Assembly (NCBI GenBank): GCA_947259685.1
Contig: CAMYNC010000009.1
Location: forward strand, 18,658 to 82,657
From: an uncultured Desulfuromonadales bacterium
GTDB taxonomy: Bacteria; Desulfobacterota; Desulfuromonadia; Desulfuromonadales; Geopsychrobacteraceae
Reading direction: 5' to 3'
DNA length: 64,000 nucleotides
The stretch's first letter is position 1. Every line of letters starts with the position of its first letter. The notes under the pieces were generated by a model. It did not search any database and was not told where the DNA came from. It saw only the letters and a list, made by a program, of their open reading frames with translations. The translations under genes and the position numbers were made by a program. This document shows positions 36,698 to 45,722 of the stretch, piece by piece.

Positions 36698-37237
36698 TCA
36701 GAGCACATCATCTTCAATATGATGCACGGGAGGGGCTTCCTGGCCGAAAAAGATCCGCAGGTTGCGCACCACAAAACCAGCTGCTGAAATCGTCAGAAAC
36801 ACAAAAGAGGCCGGAATGACAGCCTTGATCAAATACCTGTGGGTCAAGCCACCTGGGTCACCGCTGATTTCCTGCATTTCATAAGCTTCATTGACGAACC
36901 AGGTCGAGCCGTTGATGATCAGCACGGCCAGCGGAATCAAAAAAATGAATGCCCCGGCGATGTTGACGATTGCCTGCCACTTTGGGCTGAAGCGATCATA
37001 GAGCACGTCGACGCGCACATGGCCGTCCTCTTTCAGGGCATAGGAAATACCGAACAGGAACACCACTGAGAAGGTATGCCACTCAAGCTCCTGCAGGGCG
37101 ATCGACCCGGAGCGGAAGAAATAGCGCATGATGGCATCATAGAAAACGTTAACCAGTAGGACTAGCAACAGCACTGCGGCAAGCCAGCCAGTGAGATCGG
37201 AGAAGCGATCGGTTATTCGTTCAATTTTTTCCAGCAT
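36698..37237 (-). CDS. dctQ: TRAP transporter small permease subunit
   Basis: 179 residues with four hydrophobic segments, as in DctQ. The motif QELEWHTFSVVFLFGISYAL followed by KEDGHVRVDV is characteristic. It links the large permease to the binding protein. It lies between dctP and dctM; a perfect hairpin separates it from dctP. Confidence 0.93.
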   Translation of the reverse strand: MLEKIERITDRFSDLTGWLAAVLLLVLLVNVFYDAIMRYFFRSGSIALQELEWHTFSVVFLFGISYALKEDGHVRVDVLYDRFSPKWQAIVNIAGAFIFLIPLAVLIINGSTWFVNEAYEMQEISGDPGGLTHRYLIKAVIPASFVFLTISAAGFVVRNLRIFFGQEAPPVHHIEDDVL

Positions 37238-37261
37238 ACGGCTCCCAGCTTGGCATCACAA

Positions 37262-37289
37262 AAGGCTCCCGACCTACGCCGGGAGCCTT
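37262..37289 (-). terminator. Hairpin between dctP and dctQ, likely partial terminator
   Basis: AAGGCTCCCG (37262-37271) and CGGGAGCCTT (37280-37289) form a perfect 10-bp stem with an 8-base loop. On the minus strand it is followed by TTTTGTG. It could let most transcripts stop after dctP, giving more binding protein than permease. Confidence 0.6.
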
Positions 37290-37302
37290 CTTGTCTGAGA
37301 CA

Positions 37303-38391
37303 TCAATCGAGATTGTCTTTCAGATAAGCATAATCAGAGATTTCCGTCCATCGCCGCGCCTTTTTCATATAGGCCTTCTGCGCTTCATAAATCTCCTTAA
37401 AGGTCGCGTCCTTGGCCGCTGTCTCAGCCAGCAACTTGGCATTTTCCGCCTTCATTGCGGCAATCACCTGCGGCGGGAAGGTGCGGATCTTTATGTCCGG
37501 GTACTCCTGGGAGATTTTTGCCCAGTTTTCCGCGCTGTCGTTATAGGAGCGGGCATACATATCGTAAGCGGCAAACTTCATGGCGATTTCCACGATCTTC
37601 TGCAGGTGCGGTGGCAGAGCATCCATTTTCTTTTGGTTGACCAGAAACTGCAGTTCGGTGGCCGGCTCATGCCAACCGGTATAGTAGTAAGGCGCAATCT
37701 TGTGGAAGCCCATGTTCAGATCGAGGGATGGGCCGACCCATTCGAGGGCATCGATGGTGCCACGATCGAGGGCGGTGTACAGTTCGCCAGCCGGGATATT
37801 GGTCACCACCACCCCGAGCTTGGAGAGGACCTCGCCGGCAAATCCGGGAATCCGCATCTTCAGCCCTTTAAGGTCAGCGAGACTGTTGATTTCTTTTTGA
37901 AACCAGCCGCCCATCTGGTTGCTGGTGTTGCCGCCGGGAAAAGAATAGACACCGTGCTTGTCATAGATCTTTTTCATCAGCTCCATGCCGCCGCCATAGT
38001 AGAACCAGGCGTACTGCTCCGGGGCGATCATGCCGAACGGCATGGTGGTGAAAAACAGGGTATTTATATCCTTCCCTTTCCAGTAATAGGACGCTGAGTG
38101 ACCCATTTCATACTGGCCGGCCTTAACCATATCAAGCACCCCAAAGGGGGCTTTGTGTTTGTTTTTCGAGTCGATCCGGATCTCCATTTCGCCGTTCGAC
38201 ATCACTTTGACCATTTCAGCCATGTTGGTGACAGCGTCACCGAAAATCGGGAAGTTGGTCGGCCAGGTCATGGCTAGCTTCCAGCGATACTTGGGCGCCG
38301 CTTCAGCCGAGGTGACGGCTCCGACCATAATCAGACAGCAGCCTAACACTAGAGCCATCAGCACATAGGTGGGTCTTGTCAATGTACGCAT
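37303..38391 (-). CDS. dctP: TRAP transporter substrate-binding protein
   Basis: 362 residues. An N-terminal signal peptide (MRTLTRPTYVLMALVLGC and a hydrophobic run ending TSAEAA) is followed by the mature start at about APKYRWK. The ligand-binding core has MRIPGFAGEVLSKLGV with the arginine that usually binds a carboxylate, and GTIDALEWVGPSLDLNMG. It most resembles the group annotated for mannitol/chloroaromatic or 2-oxo-acid type substrates, but the substrate is not established. The ATG at 38391 follows GAGGAGG. Confidence 0.9.
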   Translation of the reverse strand: MRTLTRPTYVLMALVLGCCLIMVGAVTSAEAAPKYRWKLAMTWPTNFPIFGDAVTNMAEMVKVMSNGEMEIRIDSKNKHKAPFGVLDMVKAGQYEMGHSASYYWKGKDINTLFFTTMPFGMIAPEQYAWFYYGGGMELMKKIYDKHGVYSFPGGNTSNQMGGWFQKEINSLADLKGLKMRIPGFAGEVLSKLGVVVTNIPAGELYTALDRGTIDALEWVGPSLDLNMGFHKIAPYYYTGWHEPATELQFLVNQKKMDALPPHLQKIVEIAMKFAAYDMYARSYNDSAENWAKISQEYPDIKIRTFPPQVIAAMKAENAKLLAETAAKDATFKEIYEAQKAYMKKARRWTEISDYAYLKDNLD

Positions 38392-38578
38392 GTTTCCTCC
38401 TCTGAATTGTGTCAAATGAACAAGCCCGGTTGTTCCGGGCGGCCTGAAAACAAAGTTACAGAGTCAGTTCAAAGCGTTACAGCAAGATAATCATCCCGCA
38501 CCAAGATCATAAAGTCAACAAAGGGGCAGCAAAGTTGAGTAGAAAACTCAAGGATGGGAGTGGAGCAGAGGAGGGAAT

Positions 38579-40033
38579 TCAGTCTTTGCCGAGCACCATT
38601 TCAACCACGATGGTGGCACCACCACCGGGGGTCTCTTTAAGCCAGGCGCTGCCATTGTAGAGTCGGGCAATCTTCGCCACCGTCGCCAGACCGATTCCGG
38701 TGCCGCTTCGGCCTGATCCGCTGCTGCCGCGCTTGAATGGCTCGAAGATCTCTTCCCGTTCGTCGGCAGGCACTCCTGGCCCATGATCGATCACCCGGAA
38801 TTGAATCCGGTCGGACAATTGGTTGCCTTCGATCTCGATATGGGGATCATGTTCGGCGGCATAGTAAAGCGCATTGGCCAGCAGATTGCGGAACAGATCA
38901 GCGAGCAAAGGTTCGGGAACCAGAACTTTGGGTAGGCTGCCAATTTTCACCTGCGCTTGACATTTGAGTATTTTGTCAGCCAATTCAACTTTAATATCTT
39001 CCACCAGTTGCTGGGTATTAACCGGCTTCTCAGGGCCTTTCAGCTGCCCGACCCGGGCCAGGGTCAGCAGATCTTCGAGCAGATCCTCCATCTTCCTGGC
39101 AGTGTTTTTTATCTCTGCCAGACAGTCCTGACCGATGCTGTCCAGCTGGTCAGCATAGCGATCTTCAAGCAGTTCAGCGTAACCGATCAGCGGCGTCAGG
39201 GGCGAACGCAGATCATGGGATACGGTTGAGACAAAGGCATCCAGTTCTCGGTTGGCCTGTTGCAAACGCCTTTCCGCCTCTTTTCGCTCGGTAATATCCC
39301 TGAAAACCCCGAGTTTGTGCGATGGCGACTCACTGATAGGATAGGGGGAATGGACGATTTCATAAGTTCGACCGGTTTTCTCCAGCTGCCGCTCCTGCTG
39401 AATCACCTCTCCAGCCAGCACTTCCGGTAGCGGGCAGCCATCGCAGGGGCGCTGATAACCATGAAAGGTCGAATAGCAAAGGTCACCAACGGCCTCGCCG
39501 CAAATCTCGCGCATAGCGCGATTGATAAAGGTAATCCGATAACCGGGATCACAGATATAAGCCGGATCGACCATGCCGTCGAGAACCGCGCGCAGACTGG
39601 CTTTCTCCAGCTGCAGTTCGCGGGTCTGTGCGGCCACGGCCTGGCGCAGTTCGCCCTCTTGCTGTTTCTGTTGGCTGACATCGACAAAGGCTTCAATGCC
39701 GCCGAGAACCTCGCCGGCCTTATCCCGCAGCAGATCAACATTTTTCGTCAGCTCGACCCGATGCCCGTCCTTGTGCCGAATAGTACAGGCCACCCCGATC
39801 ACCGGCTTTTTTACCTGATTGTTAAATAGACCACAGGATTTTCCACAAGGCAGGCCATCAAGAAAGGAGCAATGCTGGCCGAGCGCTTCGGCCGCAGAAT
39901 ATCCGGTCAACCGTTCCGCTTCGGCATTCCAGTAGACCACCTTAAGGTCAGTGTCAACCAGGAACAGACCGGTGGGAATCGTCTGCAGCAGGGTTTCAAG
40001 AGGATATTCAGCCAGCAGGCTATGAATAGGCAT
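38579..40033 (-). CDS. Cytoplasmic PAS-PAS sensor histidine kinase with cysteine motifs
   Basis: 484 residues and no membrane segments. PAS 1 (about 10-120) contains Cys55, Cys63 and Cys67 (HCSFLDGLPCGKSC). PAS 2 (about 145-255) contains CYSTF and RPCDGCPL. The HisKA histidine lies in FVSTVSHDLRSPLTPLIGYA, and the HATPase has NLLANALYYAA, DHGPGVP and GTGIGLATV. The clustered cysteines suggest a redox- or metal-dependent signal, which is inference. No receiver gene is adjacent; it lies just upstream of dctP on the same strand with 187 bases between, so control of the TRAP genes is possible but unproven. Confidence 0.9.
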   Translation of the reverse strand: MPIHSLLAEYPLETLLQTIPTGLFLVDTDLKVVYWNAEAERLTGYSAAEALGQHCSFLDGLPCGKSCGLFNNQVKKPVIGVACTIRHKDGHRVELTKNVDLLRDKAGEVLGGIEAFVDVSQQKQQEGELRQAVAAQTRELQLEKASLRAVLDGMVDPAYICDPGYRITFINRAMREICGEAVGDLCYSTFHGYQRPCDGCPLPEVLAGEVIQQERQLEKTGRTYEIVHSPYPISESPSHKLGVFRDITERKEAERRLQQANRELDAFVSTVSHDLRSPLTPLIGYAELLEDRYADQLDSIGQDCLAEIKNTARKMEDLLEDLLTLARVGQLKGPEKPVNTQQLVEDIKVELADKILKCQAQVKIGSLPKVLVPEPLLADLFRNLLANALYYAAEHDPHIEIEGNQLSDRIQFRVIDHGPGVPADEREEIFEPFKRGSSGSGRSGTGIGLATVAKIARLYNGSAWLKETPGGGATIVVEMVLGKD

Positions 40034-40133
40034 GCGGCAACCTCATCGGTAATTTAATTACCCATAGGGGACAAGATATCCGCACTATACCAGCTGGCCG
40101 AAGAAATTGCCAAAACAATAGCCACTTAACAAA

Positions 40134-40886
40134 CTACCCGAGATCTCGAAAATCGCCATTAGTTTCCGCCGGAGCTCGGGCGACCACCGCAACCTTCACT
40201 TCGCCAGCGCCGGCAGCCAGCAACGCCTGGGCAGATTCACGTACTGTCGTCCCAGTGGTCATAACGTCATCAACCAGCAGCACCCGGGTACCATCCAGTC
40301 CCGCTGTGACGTTAAATGCACCACGCAAATTTCGCTCACGCTCACGCGCAGACAATCCTTGTTGTGGGACCGAAGGGAGCTGTCGCAGCAACAGCTGATG
40401 ACTGACCGGAAGTTTGCGGATGCGTCCCAACTCTCTTGCCAGCAGCAGTGCCTGATTGTAACTGCGTTGTTTTAAGCGCTGTTTGTGCATCGGCACCGGG
40501 ACAATCAGCTGGCTCGACAGCGGCTCAGCCAAGGCCCTATCGAGTAGGCTTGCGAGTGGCCGGTCGAGACCGATGAGTTGATTGAATTTAAACTGCTGGA
40601 TGGCCCGACGCAGGGTCTTTTGATAAAGTCCGGCGGCATAAACCTTGGCGTAAGGAGGGGCACTGCGGCAACACTGGGCACAAAGATGCGCGCTGCTATC
40701 GGCAGCGATAAACGGCAGTGCACAGCAGGGGCAATGGGCTGCCGGCAGGGGCGAAAAACCCTCGAGACAGCGGCAACAGAAGGGTTCGGACCAGCCGTGA
40801 GGAAAGCTGCGGGCGCAGAGCGGGCAGGCTGGCGGTAAAAGCAGATTGAGGAGTTGGCCGGCCCTCTGCAATAACTTTGGCGCCAT
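40134..40886 (-). CDS. comF: ComF family phosphoribosyltransferase-like protein
   Basis: 250 residues. The N-terminal zinc-finger part has several CxxC pairs (CPLC, CCRC, CPCC, CAQCC) within residues about 20-75. The C-terminal half is a phosphoribosyltransferase fold with the motif VLLVDDVMTTGTTV and the RSYNQALLLARELG segment. ComF proteins take part in DNA uptake in some bacteria; here the role is unknown. It lies just downstream of gpmI. Confidence 0.92.
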   Translation of the reverse strand: MAPKLLQRAGQLLNLLLPPACPLCARSFPHGWSEPFCCRCLEGFSPLPAAHCPCCALPFIAADSSAHLCAQCCRSAPPYAKVYAAGLYQKTLRRAIQQFKFNQLIGLDRPLASLLDRALAEPLSSQLIVPVPMHKQRLKQRSYNQALLLARELGRIRKLPVSHQLLLRQLPSVPQQGLSARERERNLRGAFNVTAGLDGTRVLLVDDVMTTGTTVRESAQALLAAGAGEVKVAVVARAPAETNGDFRDLG

Positions 40887-40902
40887 CCCTCGTTCCTGGG
40901 TC

Positions 40903-42429
40903 TCAGTTCTTGAGGAGTGACCGCCCGGTCATTGCCGCAGGGACGGGCAGCTGCAGCAAGCCGAGGATGGTCGGAGCCAGATCGGCGAGAATCCCTTCCC
41001 GCAGCTGAATATTTTTGCGTTGTTGGTCGACAAACACCAATGGCACCGGATTACTGGTATGGGCGGTATGGGCGCCGCCGTCGGCAGCGGTCATCTGCTC
41101 ACAGTTGCCATGGTCGGCGGTAATCAACAGGCTGCCACCGGCAGCCAGAACGGCATCGACGACCCGCTGCAGGCAGCTATCCACGGTTTCAACCGCTTCA
41201 ATAGCAGCCGAGAGGATCCCGGTATGCCCGACCATATCGGGGTTGGCAAAGTTGAGGATAATCAGCTGATAGTCGCCGGAATCGACCCGTTTGACCACTT
41301 CGTCGGTGACCTCAAAGGCACTCATCGCCGGCTTCTGATCGTAGGTGGCAACATCCTGCGGCGAGGGGATCAAAACCCGGTCCTCTCCCTCCCAGGCATG
41401 CTCAACACCGCCATTGAAAAAGAAGGTGACATGGGCATACTTTTCGGTTTCAGCAATCCGCAACTGCCTGAGTCCAGCCTTTGAAACCACTTCGCCAAGA
41501 ATATCCGGATAGGTTTCGGGAGGAAAGGCCGCCGGCAAGCCGAAGGTCTCGTCATATTGGGTCAGGCAGACGAAATCAACCAACTGTGGGATTTTATTAC
41601 GGGTAAATCCGCTGAACTTGGTGTCGGTCAGGGCACGGGTCATTTCCCGAGCCCGATCAGCACGGAAGTTGAAAAAGATAACCGCATCACCGTCATCAAT
41701 GCTGCCACCTTCTCCGACCACCTGCGGCTCGACAAATTCGTCGGTCTGCCCTGCGGAATAAGCTGCCTGAATCGCCTGCTGCGAACTCTTCGCTAGGGTC
41801 CCCAGCCCTTCGGTCAATGCCTGGTAAGCTTTTTCCACCCGCTCCCAGCGATTGTCACGGTCCATCGCCCAGTAGCGCCCGGTCACCGTAGCGACCCGTC
41901 CAAGCCCTATCTGCTGCAGCTGTTCTTCAAGTTGCTGCAGGTAGGCACCACCGCTGCTCGGCGGGGTATCCCGGCCATCCATAAAGGCGTGGACGCAGAC
42001 ATCCTGCACCCCATGCTGTTTGGCCATACGGATCAAAGCATATAGGTGGGTATTGTGCGAATGCACCCCGCCATCAGAAAGCAAACCGAGCAGATGTAAC
42101 TTGCCACCGCTGGCGACCAAACGCTGGCAGGCACGCAGCAGCAGCTGATTTTCAAACAGGCTGCCATCTTCAATCGCCACGCTGATTCGGGTCAGATCCT
42201 GATAGACGACCCGCCCGGCACCGATATTCAGATGCCCGACTTCGGAGTTACCCATCTGTCCATCCGGTAAGCCGACATCTCGACCGGAGGCGCCCAGGCG
42301 GGAACTCGGCCAATCACGCCGCAAAGCATCCATGGTCGGCGTCTTCGCCTGACAGGCTGCATTATTATCGCAGCGCTCGCTGATCCCCCAGCCATCGAGG
42401 ATGACCAGCGCAACCGGTCCCTGGTGCAT
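40903..42429 (-). CDS. gpmI: Cofactor-independent phosphoglycerate mutase
   Basis: 508 residues. It interconverts 2- and 3-phosphoglycerate with two manganese ions. The nucleophile Ser62 lies in [11 protein letters not shown], and [22 protein letters not shown] and [10 protein letters not shown] supply metal ligands. It starts five bases after the TPR gene stops, so the two are co-transcribed. Confidence 0.96.
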   Translation of the reverse strand: MHQGPVALVILDGWGISERCDNNAACQAKTPTMDALRRDWPSSRLGASGRDVGLPDGQMGNSEVGHLNIGAGRVVYQDLTRISVAIEDGSLFENQLLLRACQRLVASGGKLHLLGLLSDGGVHSHNTHLYALIRMAKQHGVQDVCVHAFMDGRDTPPSSGGAYLQQLEEQLQQIGLGRVATVTGRYWAMDRDNRWERVEKAYQALTEGLGTLAKSSQQAIQAAYSAGQTDEFVEPQVVGEGGSIDDGDAVIFFNFRADRAREMTRALTDTKFSGFTRNKIPQLVDFVCLTQYDETFGLPAAFPPETYPDILGEVVSKAGLRQLRIAETEKYAHVTFFFNGGVEHAWEGEDRVLIPSPQDVATYDQKPAMSAFEVTDEVVKRVDSGDYQLIILNFANPDMVGHTGILSAAIEAVETVDSCLQRVVDAVLAAGGSLLITADHGNCEQMTAADGGAHTAHTSNPVPLVFVDQQRKNIQLREGILADLAPTILGLLQLPVPAAMTGRSLLKN

Positions 42430-42434
42430 AAAGT

Positions 42435-43805
42435 CTAAGCCTCTCGCTGCCCATGAGGAATCGCCTTGGGTCCCTCAACCAGCTTGGCATCCTGAATCTG
42501 CTTACGTTCCGGCAGAACCAGGGAATCCCAGGCTTTACATTCGGCACAGCTGCTCAGCCATTCTTCATGCCTGGCGCCACAGGCTTCACAGACAAAGCCG
42601 AGGCTTAATTGGCTGTCGATACTCAGCGCCCGCTGGTATTCAACCACCGCCTCGTCGACTTTCTGCCGCCGGCGATGCGCCTCGGCCAGCAACAGGTGCA
42701 GCTGCGGGAAGTCGATCCCGGCGCTCTCCAGGTCGGTCAGGTGCTGGAAGGCCTCGTCGACCATCTCCAGCCGCAAGCAGAGGCGGCTAAGGTAAAGTTT
42801 CAGCAGCAGGTCACTACTGTCCGCCTGCATCTGGCTGCGATAGTAAGAAAGCAGAGCTGCCGGGTCTTCGGCGCCGATGTAGAGATCTTCGAGACGAGAA
42901 AGGAAAATGCTTTTCTTCAGTGCTTTGTAGCCATCCTGGTAAACCTTGACGGCATCATTATCACGGCCCATCTTCCGGTAGGCATCGCCCAGGGTGACCC
43001 GGGCCGGGGTAAAGCTGGCGTCCTGCTTGATCAAATCCTTACAGACATCGACTGCCTGATCATATTCACCCTTTTCAACATCGAGGCGTGCCACTTCGTA
43101 ACGCAATTGCCGCAGCTGATGTTTTTCCGCATCCGATTTGGGTCCCGAAGCTGACGATTTCACAATCCGTTTTTGCAGATCCTGGGCTTCCTGAATATCC
43201 CCCAACTCGATCTGTAGATCGCGCAGAGCGCGCATCGCCTTACGATTGTCGGCATCGTTCGCCAGCAGTTCTTTGTAAACCTGAATTGACTCTTCGCGCC
43301 GGCCGGCTTCTTTGTAAGTCGCCGCGAGTTTGAAGAGAATTTCCGAGCCATGCGGATCAAGCTTGCGCGCCTCCTGCAACAGGTCGATCCCCGCAGGCTG
43401 GTTGCCTTCCTGCAGTTCAACGCTGGCCAGGGCCAGATAACTGTCAACCCGCTTGGGGTCACGATCAAGCGCCTTTTTCAGCAGGGTCCGGGCCTTTTTC
43501 AGATCACCGGCGAGCAGCCGGCCGACACCGTTGCGATAGATGGTGCCGATCTCCTCGGCTTTTTTCACCTTGCGGCCACTCCGCCAGCTGCCGAAAGAGC
43601 TGAGGAAAGCACTGAGCATATGAACCCCGGTGCCGATCAACAGCCCGACCAGTACCGCACAGAACAGGGTAATAACAACCGGCAGGGTAAAACTCTGCTC
43701 GTTGGTAAAAAAGACCGTGATCTCCCCCGGATTGATTCCCCAGAAATAGAGGAACCCGGCAGCAAAAGCGATAAACACCAACATGAACAGAGCAATAAGG
43801 ATCAT
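42435..43805 (-). CDS. LapA/LapB-like tetratricopeptide protein with rubredoxin-type zinc finger
   Basis: 456 residues. The N-terminal 60 residues hold two membrane segments (about 2-22 and 40-62) in the style of LapA (DUF1049). TPR repeats fill about 95-420, for example [20 protein letters not shown] and the repeated YxxL..ALxxDP pattern. The C-terminus has a zinc finger, [18 protein letters not shown], as in LapB/YciM. LapB tunes lipopolysaccharide synthesis by controlling LpxC breakdown in enterobacteria; whether this protein does the same is inference. GGAGA precedes the ATG. Confidence 0.85.
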   Translation of the reverse strand: MILIALFMLVFIAFAAGFLYFWGINPGEITVFFTNEQSFTLPVVITLFCAVLVGLLIGTGVHMLSAFLSSFGSWRSGRKVKKAEEIGTIYRNGVGRLLAGDLKKARTLLKKALDRDPKRVDSYLALASVELQEGNQPAGIDLLQEARKLDPHGSEILFKLAATYKEAGRREESIQVYKELLANDADNRKAMRALRDLQIELGDIQEAQDLQKRIVKSSASGPKSDAEKHQLRQLRYEVARLDVEKGEYDQAVDVCKDLIKQDASFTPARVTLGDAYRKMGRDNDAVKVYQDGYKALKKSIFLSRLEDLYIGAEDPAALLSYYRSQMQADSSDLLLKLYLSRLCLRLEMVDEAFQHLTDLESAGIDFPQLHLLLAEAHRRRQKVDEAVVEYQRALSIDSQLSLGFVCEACGARHEEWLSSCAECKAWDSLVLPERKQIQDAKLVEGPKAIPHGQREA

Positions 43806-43883
43806 GGTCTTCTCCAGGCAGGCCCGACATCAGCAGGCGTCAGGGGTTGCTATTCACCAAATTTTTCAACTTCAGATTTACAA

Positions 43884-44159
43884 TCAACACAATACCTCGC
43901 AACGGGCGCAAAGGCCGTAAACATCCTGGTCCATCCGCTCAAGAGCGGCGTCGATATCCCGAACCCGGCCGCGTTGTGCCTCACTCAAATTCATCAGCAC
44001 TTCCTGATTATAGCTGTTCGAAGACATATCGCCAATATCAGGTACACCATCTTTTCCCAAGGACTGGGCAGCGGCATAGGCCTTTTGAGATTCTTCCAGC
44101 ACTTCTTCACGCATTGCCAACAGACGCTGGCGGGCTTCCTGTAATTGTTCTTCGTCCAT
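43884..44159 (-). CDS. TraR/DksA-family protein with damaged zinc finger
   Basis: 91 residues as read. The coiled-coil N-terminus (EEQLQEARQRLLAMREEVLE), the DIGDMSSNSYNQEVLMNLSE stretch and DVYGLCARC are typical of the TraR/DksA family. After CARCE the frame ends within three codons. In the next frame the sequence continues as RYCVDCKSEVEKFGE and stops at 43850, which is the normal family ending. About 14-15 residues between the two CxxC pairs are missing and the frame is shifted, so a deletion of some 43-44 bases (length estimated from family spacing) probably removed the zinc finger. It may be a pseudogene or a shortened working protein. Confidence 0.75.
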   Translation of the reverse strand: MDEEQLQEARQRLLAMREEVLEESQKAYAAAQSLGKDGVPDIGDMSSNSYNQEVLMNLSEAQRGRVRDIDAALERMDQDVYGLCARCEVLC

Positions 44160-44194
44160 CTGACTTTCAGCCTCCTACTGCGATGCAAAAATCG

Positions 44195-44668
44195 CTAACG
44201 ATTGTGATAGGGTTCATTGCGCAAGATAGTATGGCTACGATAAAGCTGTTCCAGCAGAAACAACCGCGCCATCTGATGGGTAAAGGTCATCTTTGACAGG
44301 GAGAGTAACAGATCGGCGCGTTGCCGAACCGCTTGATCGAGACCGTAAGGTCCGCCGATCACCAGGCACCAGTCCTGTCCCCCATGCAGCATCTGTTCAC
44401 CCAGCTTTTCCGCCAGCTCTTCCGAGCTGCAAAGCCGCCCCCGCTCATCCAGCACGATCAGGTAGGAACGTTCCGGAACCTTCTCCAGAATCCGCTCCCC
44501 TTCACGTTTGAGCAGACCGGGGATATCCCCTTTACGCCCCCCTTTTTCCTCTTTTAGTTCAATAAGGTCCAACGAATAGTTGCGTTGCAGGCGGCCCGCA
44601 TAATCATCGGCCGCCTCTCGCTGCCAGGCGGCAGCCAACTTGCCGACGCAAACCAGTCGCAGCTTCAC
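44195..44668 (-). CDS. rlmH: 23S rRNA (pseudouridine1915-N3)-methyltransferase
   Basis: 157 residues from a GTG at 44668 (KLRLVCVGKL follows), which overlaps the TGA of rsfS by four bases (GTGA). This length matches Escherichia coli RlmH; the longer frame from 44713 would overlap rsfS deeply. Motifs YLIVLDERGR, LVIGGPYGLD and LSLSKMTFTHQMARLFLLEQ followed by LYRSHTILRNEPYH are diagnostic. Confidence 0.94.
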   Translation of the reverse strand: MKLRLVCVGKLAAAWQREAADDYAGRLQRNYSLDLIELKEEKGGRKGDIPGLLKREGERILEKVPERSYLIVLDERGRLCSSEELAEKLGEQMLHGGQDWCLVIGGPYGLDQAVRQRADLLLSLSKMTFTHQMARLFLLEQLYRSHTILRNEPYHNR

Positions 44669-45024
44669 TCGGCCGAGGTCCGTTCCAGCGACACCTCCGG
44701 CGCTTCGCTCCATAGCCCTTCAAGGTCATAAAATTCACGCACCGGCTCCTGAAAAACATGCACCATGATTTCGCCGTAATCGAGCAGCACCCAGCGCCCC
44801 TGATCCATCCCCTCCACCGCCAGCGGCAGCAGCTGGTGTTGGTTCTTCAGCTCAAGCTTGATATTCTCGGCAATCGCCTGCACCTGGCGGTCGGAACGGC
44901 CAGAAACCAGCAACAGAAAATCTGTCAACGAAGAGAGTTCGGTGACTTGCAACAATTTCAGGTTAAAACCCTTTTTATCCAGGGCGTAATCAACAGCCAG
45001 CAGTGCTGAATCTTTCGCTTGCAA
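44665..45024 (-). CDS. rsfS: Ribosomal silencing factor
   Basis: 119 residues. It binds ribosomal protein uL14 and blocks subunit joining in starvation. Motifs LLVSGRSDRQVQAIAENI and DYGEIMVHVFQEPVREFYDLE mark the family. The start is a TTG at 45024 with AAAGGA upstream; no better start is available. It overlaps rlmH by four bases. Confidence 0.94.
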   Translation of the reverse strand: MQAKDSALLAVDYALDKKGFNLKLLQVTELSSLTDFLLLVSGRSDRQVQAIAENIKLELKNQHQLLPLAVEGMDQGRWVLLDYGEIMVHVFQEPVREFYDLEGLWSEAPEVSLERTSAE

Positions 45025-45053
45025 ATTCTATCCTTTTTTTCGGCGGCAACAAA

Positions 45054-45713
45054 TCAGTCCGGTGTTTTAGCCGCATTTTGGTAAAGCTGATGTCGCCTGA
45101 TATAGTCAAGCACCGCTGCCGGAACCAGCGCTGTCACATCCTCACCCCGCTGCAAACGCTGGCGGATGTCTGTCGAGGAGACATCCCGGCAGGTATGCGT
45201 AACAGCGATCACCGAAAACCCACCAGCATGCGTCAGATTTTCGGCTTCGGCATAATAGCAGAAGCGATCTGCGATAGCAACCGGCAGCAACTGCTGCAAA
45301 GAGCCGGAAAAACCTGGCCTAGCGGCGACCACCAGGTGGGCCATTTCAAATAACCGGGGATAATCTTTCCAGGAGTCGATTTCAGCAAAAGAATCGAGCC
45401 CCATAATGAAAAAAAACTCTTCCTGCGGATACTCGACACGCAGTTGCTCAAGCGTTTCCACCGAGTAGCTGATACCGCCGCGCCGCCCCTCAAGGTCGCT
45501 GGCAAAAAACTGCGAATGCTCTGCCGTCGCCGCCGTCACCATCGCCAGCCGGTCAGCAAAGGGCACCTCCGCAGCCAGGGCCTTGTGCGGCGGCCGACAG
45601 GTCGGGATAAACCAGACCTGGTCGAGAGTACAGCTCCTCAGCACCTCAGCGGCGATATGCAGGTGACCGAAATGGATCGGGTTGAAGGTGCCGCCAAGAA
45701 TCCCGATACGCAT
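45054..45713 (-). CDS. nadD: Nicotinate-nucleotide adenylyltransferase
   Basis: 219 residues. It makes deamido-NAD from nicotinate mononucleotide and ATP. The nucleotidyltransferase motif GGTFNPIHFGHLH starts the protein, and the ISSTDIR-like signature appears as DVSSTDIRQRLQ. It lies between proA and rsfS, the usual order in this lineage. Confidence 0.96.
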   Translation of the reverse strand: MRIGILGGTFNPIHFGHLHIAAEVLRSCTLDQVWFIPTCRPPHKALAAEVPFADRLAMVTAATAEHSQFFASDLEGRRGGISYSVETLEQLRVEYPQEEFFFIMGLDSFAEIDSWKDYPRLFEMAHLVVAARPGFSGSLQQLLPVAIADRFCYYAEAENLTHAGGFSVIAVTHTCRDVSSTDIRQRLQRGEDVTALVPAAVLDYIRRHQLYQNAAKTPD

Positions 45714-45722
45714 GGTTGCGAC

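Noticed and set aside
38416..38578. Sigma-54 promoter upstream of dctP
   Set aside because: A GG and GC pair is present (GGATGATTATCTTGC) but the spacing is 11 bases, not the required 10, and the flanks are poor.
43884..44159. Complete short TraR-like protein as a normal gene
   Set aside because: The out-of-frame RYCVDCKSEVEKFGE ending directly after it points to a deletion rather than a naturally short family member.
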